A DNA stretch of 64,000 nt from Achromobacter sp. UMC71 (GCF_014170305.1 NZ_LZZT01000010.1:124001-188000); one strand, 5' to 3'; counted from the stretch's first letter, positions 49,206-62,457 are shown. Translations and numbers: made by a program. The notes: generated by a model not told the origin, from the letters alone.

Positions 49206-51272
49206 TCAGGCGGGGTTCATGCCGCTGTGACGCAGCAGCGCGTCGATGCGCGGCGCGCGGCCGCGGAAGGCGGCGAACGATTCGGCGGCGGGACGCGAAC
49301 CGCCCACGGCCAGGACCTCGCGGCGGAAACGCGCGCCGGTGGCCGGGTCCAGCGTGCCCAGGGCATTGCCGGCCTGCTTGGCGGCCGCTTCCTCGAAGGC
49401 TTCGTAGGCGTCGGCCGACAGCACTTCCGCCCATTTGTAGCTGTAGTAGCCGGCGCCGTAGCCGCCCGCGAACAGGTGCGAGAAGGCGTGCGGCAGCCGG
49501 TGCCAGGCCGGCGGGAATAGCACCGCGACTTCGGCGCGCACTTGCTGCAGCAGGGCCAGCACCTCGTCGATGGAGGCGCCCTTGGCGCGGTCGTGCATCA
49601 GCATGTCGAACAGCGCGAATTCGATCTGGCGCACGGTCTGCATGCCGCTCTGGTAGTTGCGGGCGGCGACCAGGCGGTCGTAGAGCGCGCGCGGCAGCGC
49701 GGCGCCCGTATCGACGTGGGCCGACAGTTTCTGCACCACCGCCCACTCCCAGCAGAAGTTTTCCATGAATTGCGAGGGCAGCTCGATGGCGTCCCATTCG
49801 ACGCTGGCGAACGCGGCGGCGCCGGGCTCATCCACTTCGGACAGCAGGGCGTGCAAGGCGTGGCCGGTTTCGTGGAACAGGGTGATGACGTCATCGTGCG
49901 TCAGCACGGCGGCGCGCTCGCCATTGGGGCGCGAGAAATTGCAGGTCAGGTAGGCGATCGGCGTCTGCACGCGGCCGGCCACCACGCGGCGGGTGCGCTC
50001 GCTGTCGACCCAGGCGCCGCTTTGCTTGCCCGAGCGCGCGTAGAGGTCCAGGTACAGGTAGCCGATCAGATCGCCCTTGGGGCTGTCGACCCGCACGCCG
50101 CGCACATCCGAATGCCAGGACGACACCGGCGTCTCGGCCAGGCGCACGTCGAACAGGGTTTCGATGACCTCGAACAAACCGGCCAGCACGCGCGGTTCGG
50201 TGAAGTACTGCTTGACCTCGTCTTCGGAATACGCGTAGCGCGATTCGCGCAGGCGCTCGGACGCATAGGCCACGTCCCAGGGTTGCAGGTCGGCCAGGCC
50301 CAGTTCGGCGGCCGCGAAGGCTTTCAGTTCAGCCAGGTCGCGCTGCGCATAGGGCTTGGCGCGCTTGGCCAGGTCGCGCAGGAAGTCGGTGACTTCGCGG
50401 GCATCGCGCGCCATGCGGGTCTGCAGCCGCAGCGCGGCAAAGGTGCCCAGGCCCAGCAGGTTCGATTCTTCGGCGCGCAGCGCCAGCAGCTCTTCGATGA
50501 GCGGGGAATTGTCGAACTGGGCCTCGCCCTGTTCGGACGCCACCGTGCCATAGCCGCAGTATAGCGCCTCGCGCAGCGAGCGGTCCTGCGCGTATTGCAT
50601 CACCGGCAGGTAGCACGGCATCTTCAGCGTCAGCTTCCAGCCCGGCTTGCCGTCTTCCTCGGCGGCGGCGCGGGCGGCGCCTTGCACGTCGGCCGGAATG
50701 CCGGCCAGGCGGGCTTCGTCCTCGACCACGAGCGACCAGGCGTCGATCGCATCCAGCACGTTTTCGGAGAATTTCTGCGAGGCCTGGGCCTCGCGGTCGG
50801 AAATGGCGGCGTAGCGCTCGCGGTCGGCGCCGCGCAGCTCGACGCCGCTCAGGCGGAAGTCGCGCAGGGCCATGTCGACGATGCGGCGGCGCACCGGCGT
50901 CCAGGACGCGAAATCGGGGGCGGCGGCCAGGCGCTGGTACTGCTGGTACAGGCCTTCGTGCAGGCCGACCCAGGTGGAAAACTCGGTCACCAGGGGCAGG
51001 GCGGCGTTGTAGGCCTCGCGCAATTCAGGCGTGTTGACGACCGCATTCAGGTGCCCGGCCACGGACCAGGCGCGCCACAGGCGTTCCGACGCGGTATCCA
51101 GCGGCTCGACCACCGCTTCCCAGGTGGCCGCCAGCGCCGGGTCGGCGGCGCGGTCCACGGCCTGGCGGGCGATGCCCAGGAGTTCTTCGATGGCCGGCAC
51201 CACGTGGGCGGGCTTGACCGCCTGGTAGTCGACCAGTTCGGAGACGGGGGCGAGCAGGGGATTCTGGGTCAT
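49206..51272 (-). CDS. prlC: Oligopeptidase A (M3 metallopeptidase)
   Basis: A 688-residue cytoplasmic zinc peptidase that degrades short peptides and signal peptides. The zinc motif HETGH starts at His467 (HExxH, with Glu468 and His471), inside the M3 block LFHETGHALHALLSEV. Further family blocks include CNFSRP and SQFMENFCWEW. Start ATG 51272 (MTQNPLLAP) is the conserved start; the frame is open to 51320. It follows folD on the same strand after a 214-base gap holding a long hairpin. Confidence 0.93.
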   Translation of the reverse strand: MTQNPLLAPVSELVDYQAVKPAHVVPAIEELLGIARQAVDRAADPALAATWEAVVEPLDTASERLWRAWSVAGHLNAVVNTPELREAYNAALPLVTEFSTWVGLHEGLYQQYQRLAAAPDFASWTPVRRRIVDMALRDFRLSGVELRGADRERYAAISDREAQASQKFSENVLDAIDAWSLVVEDEARLAGIPADVQGAARAAAEEDGKPGWKLTLKMPCYLPVMQYAQDRSLREALYCGYGTVASEQGEAQFDNSPLIEELLALRAEESNLLGLGTFAALRLQTRMARDAREVTDFLRDLAKRAKPYAQRDLAELKAFAAAELGLADLQPWDVAYASERLRESRYAYSEDEVKQYFTEPRVLAGLFEVIETLFDVRLAETPVSSWHSDVRGVRVDSPKGDLIGYLYLDLYARSGKQSGAWVDSERTRRVVAGRVQTPIAYLTCNFSRPNGERAAVLTHDDVITLFHETGHALHALLSEVDEPGAAAFASVEWDAIELPSQFMENFCWEWAVVQKLSAHVDTGAALPRALYDRLVAARNYQSGMQTVRQIEFALFDMLMHDRAKGASIDEVLALLQQVRAEVAVLFPPAWHRLPHAFSHLFAGGYGAGYYSYKWAEVLSADAYEAFEEAAAKQAGNALGTLDPATGARFRREVLAVGGSRPAAESFAAFRGRAPRIDALLRHSGMNPA

Positions 51273-51410
51273 GGCGTTACCAATTGCGTAAGAGGGGCGG
51301 ACAGCGCGGGCGGACTGCACGCGGCGGCGCCGGCAGGCATAAGGGTCAGATTGGGGCGGGGCGCCCGAAAAGCAAGGGCGGGGCGCGCACGCCGGACCCA
51401 GAGACGACGA

Positions 51411-51453
51411 TGGGTTTGCCCCCCGGCCCCCGGAAGGGCGCGGGGCAAACCCA
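51411..51453. other. Long inverted repeat between folD and prlC
   Basis: A perfect 12-bp inverted repeat (51411-51422 with 51442-51453) with a 19-base GC-rich loop. There is no T run on either side, so it is not a typical intrinsic terminator. It could slow or partly stop transcription from folD into prlC, or stabilise an mRNA end. Confidence 0.5.
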
Positions 51454-51486
51454 CGAGGGCCGGCCTGGTCAGGCGGGCGGCCGGTT

Positions 51487-52338
51487 TCAGGCAGCAGCCC
51501 GTTCCGCCGCTTCGACGGTGTTGACCAGCAGCATGGCGATGGTCATGGGGCCCACGCCGCCCGGGACGGGCGTGATGGCGCCTGCCACCTGGCTGGCGGA
51601 AGCGAAGTCCACGTCGCCGCACAGCTTGCCGTCGGCGCCGCGGTTGATGCCGACGTCGATGACGACGGCGCCGGGCTTGATCATCGAGCCGTCGATCATG
51701 CCGGGTTTGCCGGTAGCGACCACCAGGACGTCGGCGCGGCGGGTCTGGGCCGCCAGGTCGCGCGTCTTGGAGTTGCAGATCGTGATGGTGGCGCCGGCGG
51801 CCAGCAGCAGCATGGCCATGGGCTTGCCGACGATGTTGCTGGCGCCCACGATCACCGCTTCGGCGCCGCGCAGGGCGACGCCTTCGGATTCCAGCATCTT
51901 CATCACGCCGTAGGGCGTGCAGGGACGGAACAGCGGCTGGCCGGTCATGAGCAGGCCGGCGTTGCTGACATGGAAACCGTCCACGTCCTTCTCGGCCGCG
52001 ATCGCTTCGATGACCTTGTGGGCGTCCATGTGCTTGGGCAGCGGCAGCTGCACCAGGATGCCGTGGATGGACGGATCGCGGTTCAGCTTGTCGATGCGGG
52101 CCAGCAGGTCGGCCTCGGTCATGTCGGCGGGGTACTGTTCCTTGACGGAATGCAGCCCGGCCTTTTCGCAGGCGGCGACCTTGTTGCGCACGTATACCTG
52201 CGATGCCGGGTCTTCGCCGACCAGCACCACGGCCAAGCCCGGGCGCGTGCCCTTGGCCGCCAGGGCGGCGACGCGTTGAGCGACTTCTTCGCGAATGCGC
52301 AGCGACAGTGCTACGCCGTCGATAATCCTAGCGGTCAT
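51487..52338 (-). CDS. folD: Methylenetetrahydrofolate dehydrogenase/cyclohydrolase
   Basis: A 283-residue bifunctional cytoplasmic enzyme interconverting 5,10-methylene-, methenyl- and 10-formyl-tetrahydrofolate. Both family signatures are present: [21 protein letters not shown] near residue 40, and the NADP loop [18 protein letters not shown] near 160. The closing block is [13 protein letters not shown]. Start ATG 52338 (MTARIIDG) is the standard N-terminus. The response-regulator gene lies 55 bases upstream on the same strand. Confidence 0.96.
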   Translation of the reverse strand: MTARIIDGVALSLRIREEVAQRVAALAAKGTRPGLAVVLVGEDPASQVYVRNKVAACEKAGLHSVKEQYPADMTEADLLARIDKLNRDPSIHGILVQLPLPKHMDAHKVIEAIAAEKDVDGFHVSNAGLLMTGQPLFRPCTPYGVMKMLESEGVALRGAEAVIVGASNIVGKPMAMLLLAAGATITICNSKTRDLAAQTRRADVLVVATGKPGMIDGSMIKPGAVVIDVGINRGADGKLCGDVDFASASQVAGAITPVPGGVGPMTIAMLLVNTVEAAERAAA

Positions 52339-52393
52339 TTGGCAGCCTCCGCGCGTAGCGCTTCGGTATTCGCCTTGGGAACGGCCCGGCGGC

Positions 52394-53020
52394 TCATGCA
52401 TGCGCCTCCGGCTTGGCCAGGGCGACTTTCATCAAATCGGCAACGGTGGTCACTTCAAGTTTTTCCATAATGTTGGCGCGGTGCGCCTCGACGGTCTTGA
52501 TGCTGATGCCCAGGTCGTCGGCGATCTGCTTGTTCAAGCGGCCGGCGACGATGCGCTCGAGCACCTGCTGCTCGCGCGCGGTCAGGCGCGCCAGCATGGC
52601 TTCGTGGTCCTTCTGGGCCTGGTGCTTGCTCACGCGCTGCGTGGCCTGCTCCAGCATGCGCGCCACGATTTCGCGCAAATCGGATTCGTTGAACGGCTTT
52701 TCGAGGAAGTCGACGGCGCCCTTCTTCATGGTGGACACGGCCATGGGCACGTCGCCGTGGCCCGTGATGAAGACGATGGGCAGCGGGGCATTGCGGGCGA
52801 TGAGCTGTTCTTGCAGTTCCAGGCCGCTCATGCCGGGCATGCGCACGTCGGCGATCAGCACCCCGATCTGGCTGGCGTCGTAGTCTTCCAGGAAGGACTC
52901 GCCGCTGGCATAGGCGCGGACGCGGTAGCCGTTGGCTTCCAAAAGCCAGCGCAGCGAATCGCGGACCGCTTCGTCGTCATCAACAATGAATACCGTGCTC
53001 GACAGGTGGGGCGTGTTCAT
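52394..53020 (-). CDS. FixJ-family response regulator
   Basis: A 208-residue two-component regulator. The receiver domain (8 to about 122) has the acidic pocket Asp14-16, the phospho-acceptor Asp58 (IADVRMPG) and Lys108 in FLEKPF. A LuxR/FixJ helix-turn-helix follows at about 140-203 ([26 protein letters not shown]). It starts inside the stop of the sensor kinase gene (4-base overlap), so the pair is co-translated. Its neighbour across the next gap is the pyruvate dehydrogenase operon. Confidence 0.92.
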   Translation of the reverse strand: MNTPHLSSTVFIVDDDEAVRDSLRWLLEANGYRVRAYASGESFLEDYDASQIGVLIADVRMPGMSGLELQEQLIARNAPLPIVFITGHGDVPMAVSTMKKGAVDFLEKPFNESDLREIVARMLEQATQRVSKHQAQKDHEAMLARLTAREQQVLERIVAGRLNKQIADDLGISIKTVEAHRANIMEKLEVTTVADLMKVALAKPEAHA

Positions 53021-54771
53021 GCGTGCAACTCCTCGGACTGATCATTCTGAGCCTGCGTCTGAGACGCAGCGCAGGGCAGGGTAAAGCGGAAAATAGTACC
53101 GCCGGCGGGATTGGGGTCCGCCCAAAGGCGGCCGTGGTGCGATTCGATAATGGTACGGCAGATATTCAGCCCCATGCCCAGGCCCTGGGTCTTGGTGCTG
53201 AAGAAGGGTTCAAACAGGCGCTCCGGCTCGGCCAGGCCATGGCCGCGGTCGACGACGGCCACCTCGATGTGCTGTTCGTGCAGGATCACGGCCACCTTGA
53301 GCTCGTCGGACTCGCTCTTTTCCATGGCTTCCAGGCCGTTTTTCAGCAGGTTCAGCAGGACCTGTTCGATCAGGATCGGGTCGGCCAGCACGTCGGGCGC
53401 GTTGGACGGCACGAAGCTGTCGATGCGGATGCGGCGCTTGCGGGCGTCAATTTCGGCAAAACCGATGGCGTTGTCGACAATGCGGCCGATGGCCACGCGC
53501 TGGCGGCGCGGCTCGCTGCGCTTCACGAATTCGCGGATGCGGCTGATGATCTTGCCGGCGCGCTCGGCCTGCGAGGCGGCCTTTTCCAGAGCGGGCAACA
53601 GCATGTTGGGGCTGGTGTGACCGGCCTTGACCAAGGCCACGGCACCCATACTGTAGTTGGCGATGGCGGTCAGCGGCTGGTTCAGTTCGTGCGCCAGCGA
53701 CGAGGCCATTTCGCCCATCGTGGTCAGGCGGCTGGTGAGCTGGATCTTTTCCTGCTGCACGCGGGACGCTTCCTCGTGGCCGCGGCGCTCGGTGATGTCG
53801 CGCGCCACCTGCATGCGCACGCGGCGCCCGTCGGTCCAGGCCAGCATGCGGTGGTGGACTTCAAACCAGCGCTGCACCGACGGCGCGAAGACTTCGACGG
53901 ATTCGTCGGTGAAGCGGCCGCGGCGGCCGGCCAGCAGTTCGTCGTGGCCGCCCGTCTGGGCGCCGAACACGCGGCGGTAGGTGCGGTTGGCGAACAGCAG
54001 TTCCAGTCCGTCGTGGGTGTCGGCCGTGACCGAGATGGCGTCGTCCAGGCCTTCCAGCACGGTCATGAAGCGTTCGTGGGCGGCGGTCAGGGCCTCGCGG
54101 ATGCGCTTGGGCTCGGTGATGTCGGTCATGGACGTCATCCAACCGATCTGGTTGCCGTTGGGGTCCAGCAATGGCGACACGTACATGCGCGCCGTGAAGC
54201 GCGAGCCGTCGCGGCGCTGGGCCTCGACTTCCAGGCCGCTGCTGGGCGTCTTGCCGGACATCAGCACGTCCAGCGTGTGCTGGTGCTGCTCGTGGCGCCC
54301 GGGCACCCAGTAGGGGAAGGGCGGGCTGCGGCCGATCAGGTCGGCTTCGTTCCAGCCGATCATGCGGCAGAACGCCGGATTGACATAGGCGATGCGGCCT
54401 TCCATGTCGAGCACGCGCATACCGGTGGACATGGAATTTTCCATGGCGCGGCGGAAACCGGTTTCGGCGATCAGGGCGGCCTCGGCCGCCGAGCGGAACC
54501 GGGTGTAGCGCCACAGCATCAAGAGGCTGATGACGATCACGCAAGACAGCGCCAGCACCACCCAGATCAGGCGTTGCTGACGCATTTCCTGGTCGATGGT
54601 CACAAACATGACACTGTCGTCATGGATGCGCTGCAGCCAGAAGAACACCCCCATCACACAGATATAGAGGATCAGCACCATGGCAGGCGTGACCCAGTAC
54701 ACCCCGCGGCGGCGCGTGCGGGCGTGGTCGTGAAACGGCGTGGGTATATTGGACTTGGGCGCGCTGGACAT
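53017..54771 (-). CDS. PAS-domain sensor histidine kinase (FixL/DctB-like)
   Basis: A 584-residue inner-membrane sensor kinase. Two membrane segments (about 29-50 and 78-95) enclose a very small periplasmic loop. Two PAS domains follow (about 110-230 and 235-345). The HisKA domain has phospho-acceptor His361 in LAHELNQPLTAIANY. The ATPase domain has NLLKNGLEAM and GLGMGLNIC. With so small an outside loop the signal is probably sensed by the membrane or cytoplasmic PAS domains; neither PAS shows an obvious haem motif. Start ATG 54771. Confidence 0.9.
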   Translation of the reverse strand: MSSAPKSNIPTPFHDHARTRRRGVYWVTPAMVLILYICVMGVFFWLQRIHDDSVMFVTIDQEMRQQRLIWVVLALSCVIVISLLMLWRYTRFRSAAEAALIAETGFRRAMENSMSTGMRVLDMEGRIAYVNPAFCRMIGWNEADLIGRSPPFPYWVPGRHEQHQHTLDVLMSGKTPSSGLEVEAQRRDGSRFTARMYVSPLLDPNGNQIGWMTSMTDITEPKRIREALTAAHERFMTVLEGLDDAISVTADTHDGLELLFANRTYRRVFGAQTGGHDELLAGRRGRFTDESVEVFAPSVQRWFEVHHRMLAWTDGRRVRMQVARDITERRGHEEASRVQQEKIQLTSRLTTMGEMASSLAHELNQPLTAIANYSMGAVALVKAGHTSPNMLLPALEKAASQAERAGKIISRIREFVKRSEPRRQRVAIGRIVDNAIGFAEIDARKRRIRIDSFVPSNAPDVLADPILIEQVLLNLLKNGLEAMEKSESDELKVAVILHEQHIEVAVVDRGHGLAEPERLFEPFFSTKTQGLGMGLNICRTIIESHHGRLWADPNPAGGTIFRFTLPCAASQTQAQNDQSEELHA

Positions 54772-54828
54772 GGAATTCGGGCGGGATAGGCCGGGCATTT
54801 TTTATCGCCGAGCCGCCTCAAGATGAAC

Positions 54829-54872
54829 ACGCCCCCGCGGGGGCAGCAAGCCGAAGGCGCGGCGTGGGGGGC
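54829..54872. repeat. GC-rich palindromic intergenic repeat, copy 2
   Basis: Begins with the 14-base palindrome GCCCCCGCGGGGGC (54831-54844), then AGCAAGCCGAAGGCG and the tail CGGCGTGGGGGGC. The order of blocks matches the element at 6782-6835 although the first hairpin is shorter. Both copies sit at the edge of a gene. Confidence 0.55.
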
Positions 54873-55013
54873 ATTTTAATGCGTGTTGAAACGGAATTGC
54901 CGGGAATCAAGCCCGCTATAAGAAGGATGGGCTAAAAAAGTACGCCTCATCGTTTTCAGCTTGCATTCATATTTTCGCATTATGAAATGCCGTACCGCAA
55001 CATGAAATTTTCC

Positions 55014-55043
55014 TTGCGACCGGTTAATCTTCTTTCTTAGAAT
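55014..55043 (+). promoter_or_regulatory. aceE: Candidate sigma-70 promoter of aceE
   Basis: TTGCGA (55014-55019) and TAGAAT (55038-55043), 18 bases apart, match 4/6 and 5/6 of the consensus within an AT-rich stretch. Initiation near 55050 would give an mRNA leader of about 160 bases before the aceE ATG. Confidence 0.5.
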
Positions 55044-55208
55044 GCCGGCTGATAGAGAGATACCGCTCATCCAGTCGCCGGTCTCTAGCACAACACCCCG
55101 ACCCATGCATGGCATGGTAGCCCGGATGATCCCAGCTACCATGGCGTGTCCGCGAGTAGATCAAATAAGCGGGTGTGGTCACGAACGAACCCCAACAGGA
55201 GACACACG

Positions 55209-57917
<2,709 letters not shown>

Positions 57918-57929
57918 GGGTAAAGAGAC

Positions 57930-59588
57930 ATGAGCAACGTCGTGCAAATCAAGGTTCCCGACATCGGCGACTTCAAGGAAGTGGAAGTCATTGAAGTGCT
58001 GGTGGCGGTGGGCGACACGATCAAGGCCGAGCAGAGCCTGATTACCGTCGAGTCCGACAAGGCCTCGATGGAAATCCCCGCCTCGCAGGGCGGGGTGGTG
58101 AAGTCGATCACGGTCAAGGTCGGCGACAAGGTCGCCGAAGGCGCCGTGGTGCTCGAGGTGGAAGCGTCGGATGCCGCCGCCCCGGCCGCCAAGGAAGAGG
58201 CCCCCAAGGCCGCCGCCAAGGAAGCGCCCAAGCAGGCTGCCGCCGCTGCACCCGCGGCCACGGCGCAAGCCGCCGCGCCGGCCGCCGCCAGCGGCCCGGT
58301 CGAGATCGCCGTGCCCGATATCGGCGACTTCAAGGAAGTGGAAGTCATCGAAGTCATGGTCGCCGTCGGCGACACCATCAAGGCCGAGCAAAGCCTGATC
58401 ACCGTCGAGTCCGACAAGGCCTCGATGGAAATCCCCGCTTCGCAAGGCGGCGTGGTCAAGGAAGTGAAGGTCAAGGTCGGCGACAAGGTTGCCAAGGGCT
58501 CGATCGTGGTCGTGGTGGAAGGCAGCGCGCCTGCCGCCGCGCCCGCCGCCAAGGCCGAGGCCCCGGCCGCCCCGGCTGCCCCGGCTGAAGCCAAGACCGA
58601 AGCGGCGCCGGCCGCCGCCTCGCGTCCGGCCCCGGCCGCCGCGCTGGAAGACCCCAACCTCAAGCCCGGCCAGTTGCCGCACGCCTCGCCGTCGGTGCGC
58701 AAGTTCGCCCGCGAACTGGGCGTGAACCTCAGCCGCGTCAAGGGTTCTGGTCCGAAAGACCGCATCACCGCCGATGACGTGCGTGCCTTCGTCAAGCAGG
58801 CGCTGTCGTCCACGGCCGCGCCGGCTGCCGCCGGCGGCTCGGCCGATGGCGCCGCGCTGGGCCTGTTGCCGTGGCCCAAGGTCGACTTCACCAAGTTCGG
58901 CCCGGTCGAAGCCCGCCCGCTGTCGCGCATCAAGAAGATTTCCGGCGCGAACCTGCACCGCAACTGGGTCATGATCCCGCACGTCACCAACAATGACGAA
59001 GCGGACATCACGGACCTGGAAGCGCTGCGTGTCACGCTGAACAAGGAAAACGAGAAGTCGGGCATCAAGGTCACGATGCTGGCTTTCCTGATCAAGGCCG
59101 TGGTCGCGGCCCTGAAGAAATTCCCCGAGTTCAACGCCTCGCTGGACGGCGACAACCTGGTGCTCAAGCAGTACTACCACATCGGTTTTGCCGCCGACAC
59201 GCCCAACGGGCTGGTGGTGCCGGTGATCCGCGATGCCGACAAGAAGGGCATCCTGCAGATCGCCCAGGAAATGACCGACCTGTCCAAGAAAGCGCGCGAC
59301 GGCAAGATCTCGCCCGCCGACATGCAGGGCGGCTGCTTCTCGATCTCGTCGCTGGGCGGTATCGGCGGCACCTCGTTCACGCCGATCATCAACGCACCCG
59401 AAGTGGCCATCCTCGGCGTGTCGCGTTCGGCGCACAAGCCCGTCTGGGACGGCAAGCAGTTCGTGCCGCGCCTGATCGTGCCGCTGTCGTTGTCCTACGA
59501 TCACCGCGTCATCGACGGCGCGGCCGCTGCCCGCTTCAACGCCTATCTGGGCGCCTTGCTGGCCGACTTCCGCCGCATCGCGCTGTAA
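57930..59588 (+). CDS. aceF: Dihydrolipoamide acetyltransferase, E2 of pyruvate dehydrogenase
   Basis: A 552-residue core subunit that moves the acetyl group to coenzyme A. Two lipoyl domains come first, with lipoylated Lys44 and Lys163 (each in [12 protein letters not shown]), separated by Ala/Pro/Lys-rich linkers. A peripheral-subunit-binding domain lies at about 250-290 ([15 protein letters not shown]). The C-terminal catalytic domain has His525 in the motif DHRVIDG. It starts 12 bases after aceE. The first lipoyl domain is nearly identical to the second and to the one in lpdA. Confidence 0.97.
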   Translation: MSNVVQIKVPDIGDFKEVEVIEVLVAVGDTIKAEQSLITVESDKASMEIPASQGGVVKSITVKVGDKVAEGAVVLEVEASDAAAPAAKEEAPKAAAKEAPKQAAAAAPAATAQAAAPAAASGPVEIAVPDIGDFKEVEVIEVMVAVGDTIKAEQSLITVESDKASMEIPASQGGVVKEVKVKVGDKVAKGSIVVVVEGSAPAAAPAAKAEAPAAPAAPAEAKTEAAPAAASRPAPAAALEDPNLKPGQLPHASPSVRKFARELGVNLSRVKGSGPKDRITADDVRAFVKQALSSTAAPAAAGGSADGAALGLLPWPKVDFTKFGPVEARPLSRIKKISGANLHRNWVMIPHVTNNDEADITDLEALRVTLNKENEKSGIKVTMLAFLIKAVVAALKKFPEFNASLDGDNLVLKQYYHIGFAADTPNGLVVPVIRDADKKGILQIAQEMTDLSKKARDGKISPADMQGGCFSISSLGGIGGTSFTPIINAPEVAILGVSRSAHKPVWDGKQFVPRLIVPLSLSYDHRVIDGAAAARFNAYLGALLADFRRIAL

Positions 59589-59600
59589 ACGGGGAGCCCT

Positions 59601-61352
59601 ATGAGCAATACCGTTCAAATCAAAGTGCCGGACATCGGCGACTTCAAGGAAGTGGAAGTCATCGAAGTGCTGGTCGCCGTGGGCGACACGATCAAGGCTG
59701 AACAAAGCCTTATCACCGTCGAGTCCGACAAGGCCTCGATGGAAATCCCGGCCTCGCAGGGTGGCGTAGTCAAGTCGATCGCCGTGAAGGTGGGCGACAA
59801 GGTCGCCGAGGGCGCCGTGGTGCTCGAGGTCGAAGCCTCGGACGCCGCCGCGCCGGCCGCCAAGGCCGACGCGCCCAAGGCAGAGGCCCCGAAGGCCGCC
59901 GCACCGGCTCCCGCTGCCGCCAGCTTCAAGGGTTCGGCCGATTCCGAATGCGACGTGCTGGTGCTGGGCGCCGGCCCCGGCGGTTATTCGGCCGCCTTCC
60001 GCGCCGCCGACTTGGGCTTGTCCGTGGTGCTGGTCGAGCGCTATTCGACGCTGGGTGGCGTGTGCCTGAACGTCGGCTGCATCCCGTCCAAGGCGCTGCT
60101 GCACAACGCCGCCATCATCGATGAAGCGCGCGAGCTGGCTGCCCACGGCATCAGCTTCGGCGAGCCCAAGATCGACCTGGACAAGCTGCGCGGCTACAAG
60201 GACAGCGTGGTCGCCAAGCTGACCGGCGGCCTGGCCGGCATGGCCAAGGCCCGCAAGGTCACCGTGGTGACGGGCGTGGGCGAGTTCGCCGACGCCAATC
60301 ACCTGGCCGTGAAGGGCGCCGACGGCAAGTCGCAGACCATCCGCTTCAAGCAGGCCATCATCGCCGCCGGCAGCCAGTCGGTGAAGCTGCCGTTCCTGCC
60401 GCAAGACGAACGCATCGTCGATTCCACCGGCGCCTTGCTGCTGCGTGAAATCCCCAAGAAGATGCTGATCATCGGCGGCGGCATCATCGGCCTGGAAATG
60501 GGCACGGTGTATTCCACGCTGGGCGCACGCCTGGACGTGGTGGAAATGCTGGACGGCCTGATGCAGGGCGCCGACCGCGACCTGGTCAAGGTCTGGCAAA
60601 AGAAGAACACCGGCCGTTTCGACAACATCATGCTCAAGACCAAGACGGTCGGCGCAGAGGCCAAAAAAGACGGCATCTACGTCACCTTCGAAGGCGAGGG
60701 CGCGCCGAAAGAGCCGCAGCGTTACGACCTGGTGCTGCAGGCCGTGGGCCGCAGCCCCAACGGCAAGAAGATCGGCGCCGACAAGGCGGGCATCGCCGTG
60801 ACCGACCGCGGTTTCATCGAGGTCGATCGCCAGATGCGCACCAACGTACCGCACATCTTCGCCATCGGCGACATCGTCGGCCAGCCCATGCTGGCGCACA
60901 AGGCCGTGCATGAAGGCCACGTGGCAGCCGAAGTCGCCGCCGGCCAGAAGTCGTTCTTCGACGCCCGCGTGATCCCGTCGGTGGCCTACACCGATCCGGA
61001 AGTGGCGTGGGTCGGCCTGACCGAAGACGAAGCCAAGAAGCAGGGCATCAAGATCGAAAAGGGCGTGTTTCCCTGGGCCGCCTCCGGCCGCGCCATCGCC
61101 AACGGCCGCGACGAAGGCTTCACCAAGCTGCTGTTCGACGCCGAATCGCACCGCATCCTGGGCGGCGGCATCGTGGGCACCCACGCCGGCGACCTGATCA
61201 GCGAAGTGGCGCTGGCCGTGGAAATGGGCGCGGATGTCATCGACATCGCCAAGACCATCCACCCGCACCCGACCCTGGGTGAATCAGTGGGCATGGCGGC
61301 CGAAGTGGCCGAAGGCGTCTGCACCGACCTGCCTCCCATGAAGAAGAAGTAA
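59601..61352 (+). CDS. lpdA: Dihydrolipoamide dehydrogenase with N-terminal lipoyl domain, E3
   Basis: A 583-residue flavoenzyme that reoxidises dihydrolipoamide and reduces NAD+. It carries an extra N-terminal lipoyl domain (1 to about 80, Lys44) joined by an Ala/Lys/Pro linker, as found in Neisseria and Bordetella relatives. The FAD motif GAGPGGY is followed by the redox pair Cys155/Cys160 ([13 protein letters not shown]), the NAD motif [10 protein letters not shown] and the C-terminal active-site HPHPTLGE. It starts 12 bases after aceF. Confidence 0.97.
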   Translation: MSNTVQIKVPDIGDFKEVEVIEVLVAVGDTIKAEQSLITVESDKASMEIPASQGGVVKSIAVKVGDKVAEGAVVLEVEASDAAAPAAKADAPKAEAPKAAAPAPAAASFKGSADSECDVLVLGAGPGGYSAAFRAADLGLSVVLVERYSTLGGVCLNVGCIPSKALLHNAAIIDEARELAAHGISFGEPKIDLDKLRGYKDSVVAKLTGGLAGMAKARKVTVVTGVGEFADANHLAVKGADGKSQTIRFKQAIIAAGSQSVKLPFLPQDERIVDSTGALLLREIPKKMLIIGGGIIGLEMGTVYSTLGARLDVVEMLDGLMQGADRDLVKVWQKKNTGRFDNIMLKTKTVGAEAKKDGIYVTFEGEGAPKEPQRYDLVLQAVGRSPNGKKIGADKAGIAVTDRGFIEVDRQMRTNVPHIFAIGDIVGQPMLAHKAVHEGHVAAEVAAGQKSFFDARVIPSVAYTDPEVAWVGLTEDEAKKQGIKIEKGVFPWAASGRAIANGRDEGFTKLLFDAESHRILGGGIVGTHAGDLISEVALAVEMGADVIDIAKTIHPHPTLGESVGMAAEVAEGVCTDLPPMKKK

Positions 61353-61398
61353 GCCGCAATGGCGTGCCGGACCTGGGTCCGGCGCCGCCGGCGCATCA

Positions 61399-61436
61399 CA
61401 GCCCGAAGGGGGGACCACAGTCTCGCCTTCGGGCTG
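61399..61436 (+). terminator. Terminator hairpin after lpdA
   Basis: An 11-bp stem (61399-61409 with 61426-61436) with a 16-base loop, then TTTGC and, a little later, five T residues. It lies 46 bases after the lpdA stop. Confidence 0.6.
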
Positions 61437-61544
61437 TTTGCATTGGGGCGTTTTTCTGGATAATCCATCCCGCCGCAACGGGCTGATCTATGCGGGGCGG
61501 CTGCCTAGAATGGAATCTCCCCCCACCGAAGCAGGAGATTTTCC

Positions 61545-62318
61545 ATGGCAGACCATTCCATCAAGGGCAAAGTCGCGCTGATCGCCGGCGGCGCCAAGAA
61601 TCTGGGCGGCCTGATCGCCCGCGACCTGGCCGAGCAAGGCGCCCGCGCCGTGGTCATCCACTACAACAGCGCCGCCTCCAAGGCGGATGCCGACGCCACC
61701 GTGGCCGCCATTCAGGCCGCCGGCGCCAAGGCCGTGGCGCTGCAAGCCGACCTGAGCACCGCCGGCGCTGTCGAAAAGCTGTTTGCCGATGCCGTGGCCG
61801 CGGTGGGCCGGCCCGACATCGCCATCAACACCGTGGGCAAAGTGCTCAAAAAGCCGCTGACCGAGATCAGCGAGGCCGAGTACGACGAGATGGCGGCGGT
61901 CAATGCCAAGTCGGCGTTCTTCTTCCTCAAGGAGGCTGGCCGGCACCTCAACGACAACGGCAAGGTCTGCACCCTGGTGACCTCGCTGCTGGGCGCGTTC
62001 ACGCCGTTCTATGCGGCCTATGCCGGCAGCAAGGCGCCGGTCGAGCACTACACCCGCGCCGCGGCCAAGGAGTTCGGCGCCCGCGGCATTTCGGTGACGG
62101 CGGTGGGCCCGGGCCCGATGGACACGCCATTCTTCTATCCGGCCGAAGGCGCCGACGCTGTCGCGTATCACAAGACCGCCGCGGCGCTGTCGCCGTTCTC
62201 CAAGACCGGCCTGACCGACATTGAGGACGTGGTGCCCTTCATCCGCCATCTGGTCAGCGATGGGTGGTGGATCACCGGGCAGACTATTCTTATCAACGGC
62301 GGCTACACCACGAAATAG
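61545..62318 (+). CDS. SDR family oxidoreductase
   Basis: A 257-residue Rossmann-fold enzyme. The cofactor loop reads GGAKNLGG in place of the usual TGxxxGIG, and the NNAG element is replaced by NTVGK. The catalytic residues are Ser in TSLLG and YAGSK. These changes suggest a divergent SDR branch; substrate unknown. AGGAGA precedes the ATG by about 9 bases. A LysR regulator gene follows on the same strand after 139 bases. Confidence 0.88.
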   Translation: MADHSIKGKVALIAGGAKNLGGLIARDLAEQGARAVVIHYNSAASKADADATVAAIQAAGAKAVALQADLSTAGAVEKLFADAVAAVGRPDIAINTVGKVLKKPLTEISEAEYDEMAAVNAKSAFFFLKEAGRHLNDNGKVCTLVTSLLGAFTPFYAAYAGSKAPVEHYTRAAAKEFGARGISVTAVGPGPMDTPFFYPAEGADAVAYHKTAAALSPFSKTGLTDIEDVVPFIRHLVSDGWWITGQTILINGGYTTK

Positions 62319-62457
62319 GCGGCCAGCGCGGCGGCCGGGCCGACCGGCGGCAGGCGACCCCGGATCGGCCGGCGAATCGGCTGCCAATGGAAGCGGCAGG
62401 CAGACCGGCTATGCTGGTTCCGGCGGCGCCGTGCTGCCGGGCCACACCGGGACGGGA

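Larger units (their letters stand above)
54772..55208. other. 437-base intergenic region between sensor kinase and aceE
   Basis: No gene is supported here. It contains a GC-rich repeat (54829-54872), then an abrupt AT-rich stretch (about 54880-55060) holding a small inverted repeat GCATT-ATGA-AATGC (54977-54990) and a likely aceE promoter (55014-55043). The 160-base leader before aceE starts has no recognised riboswitch. Confidence 0.6.
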
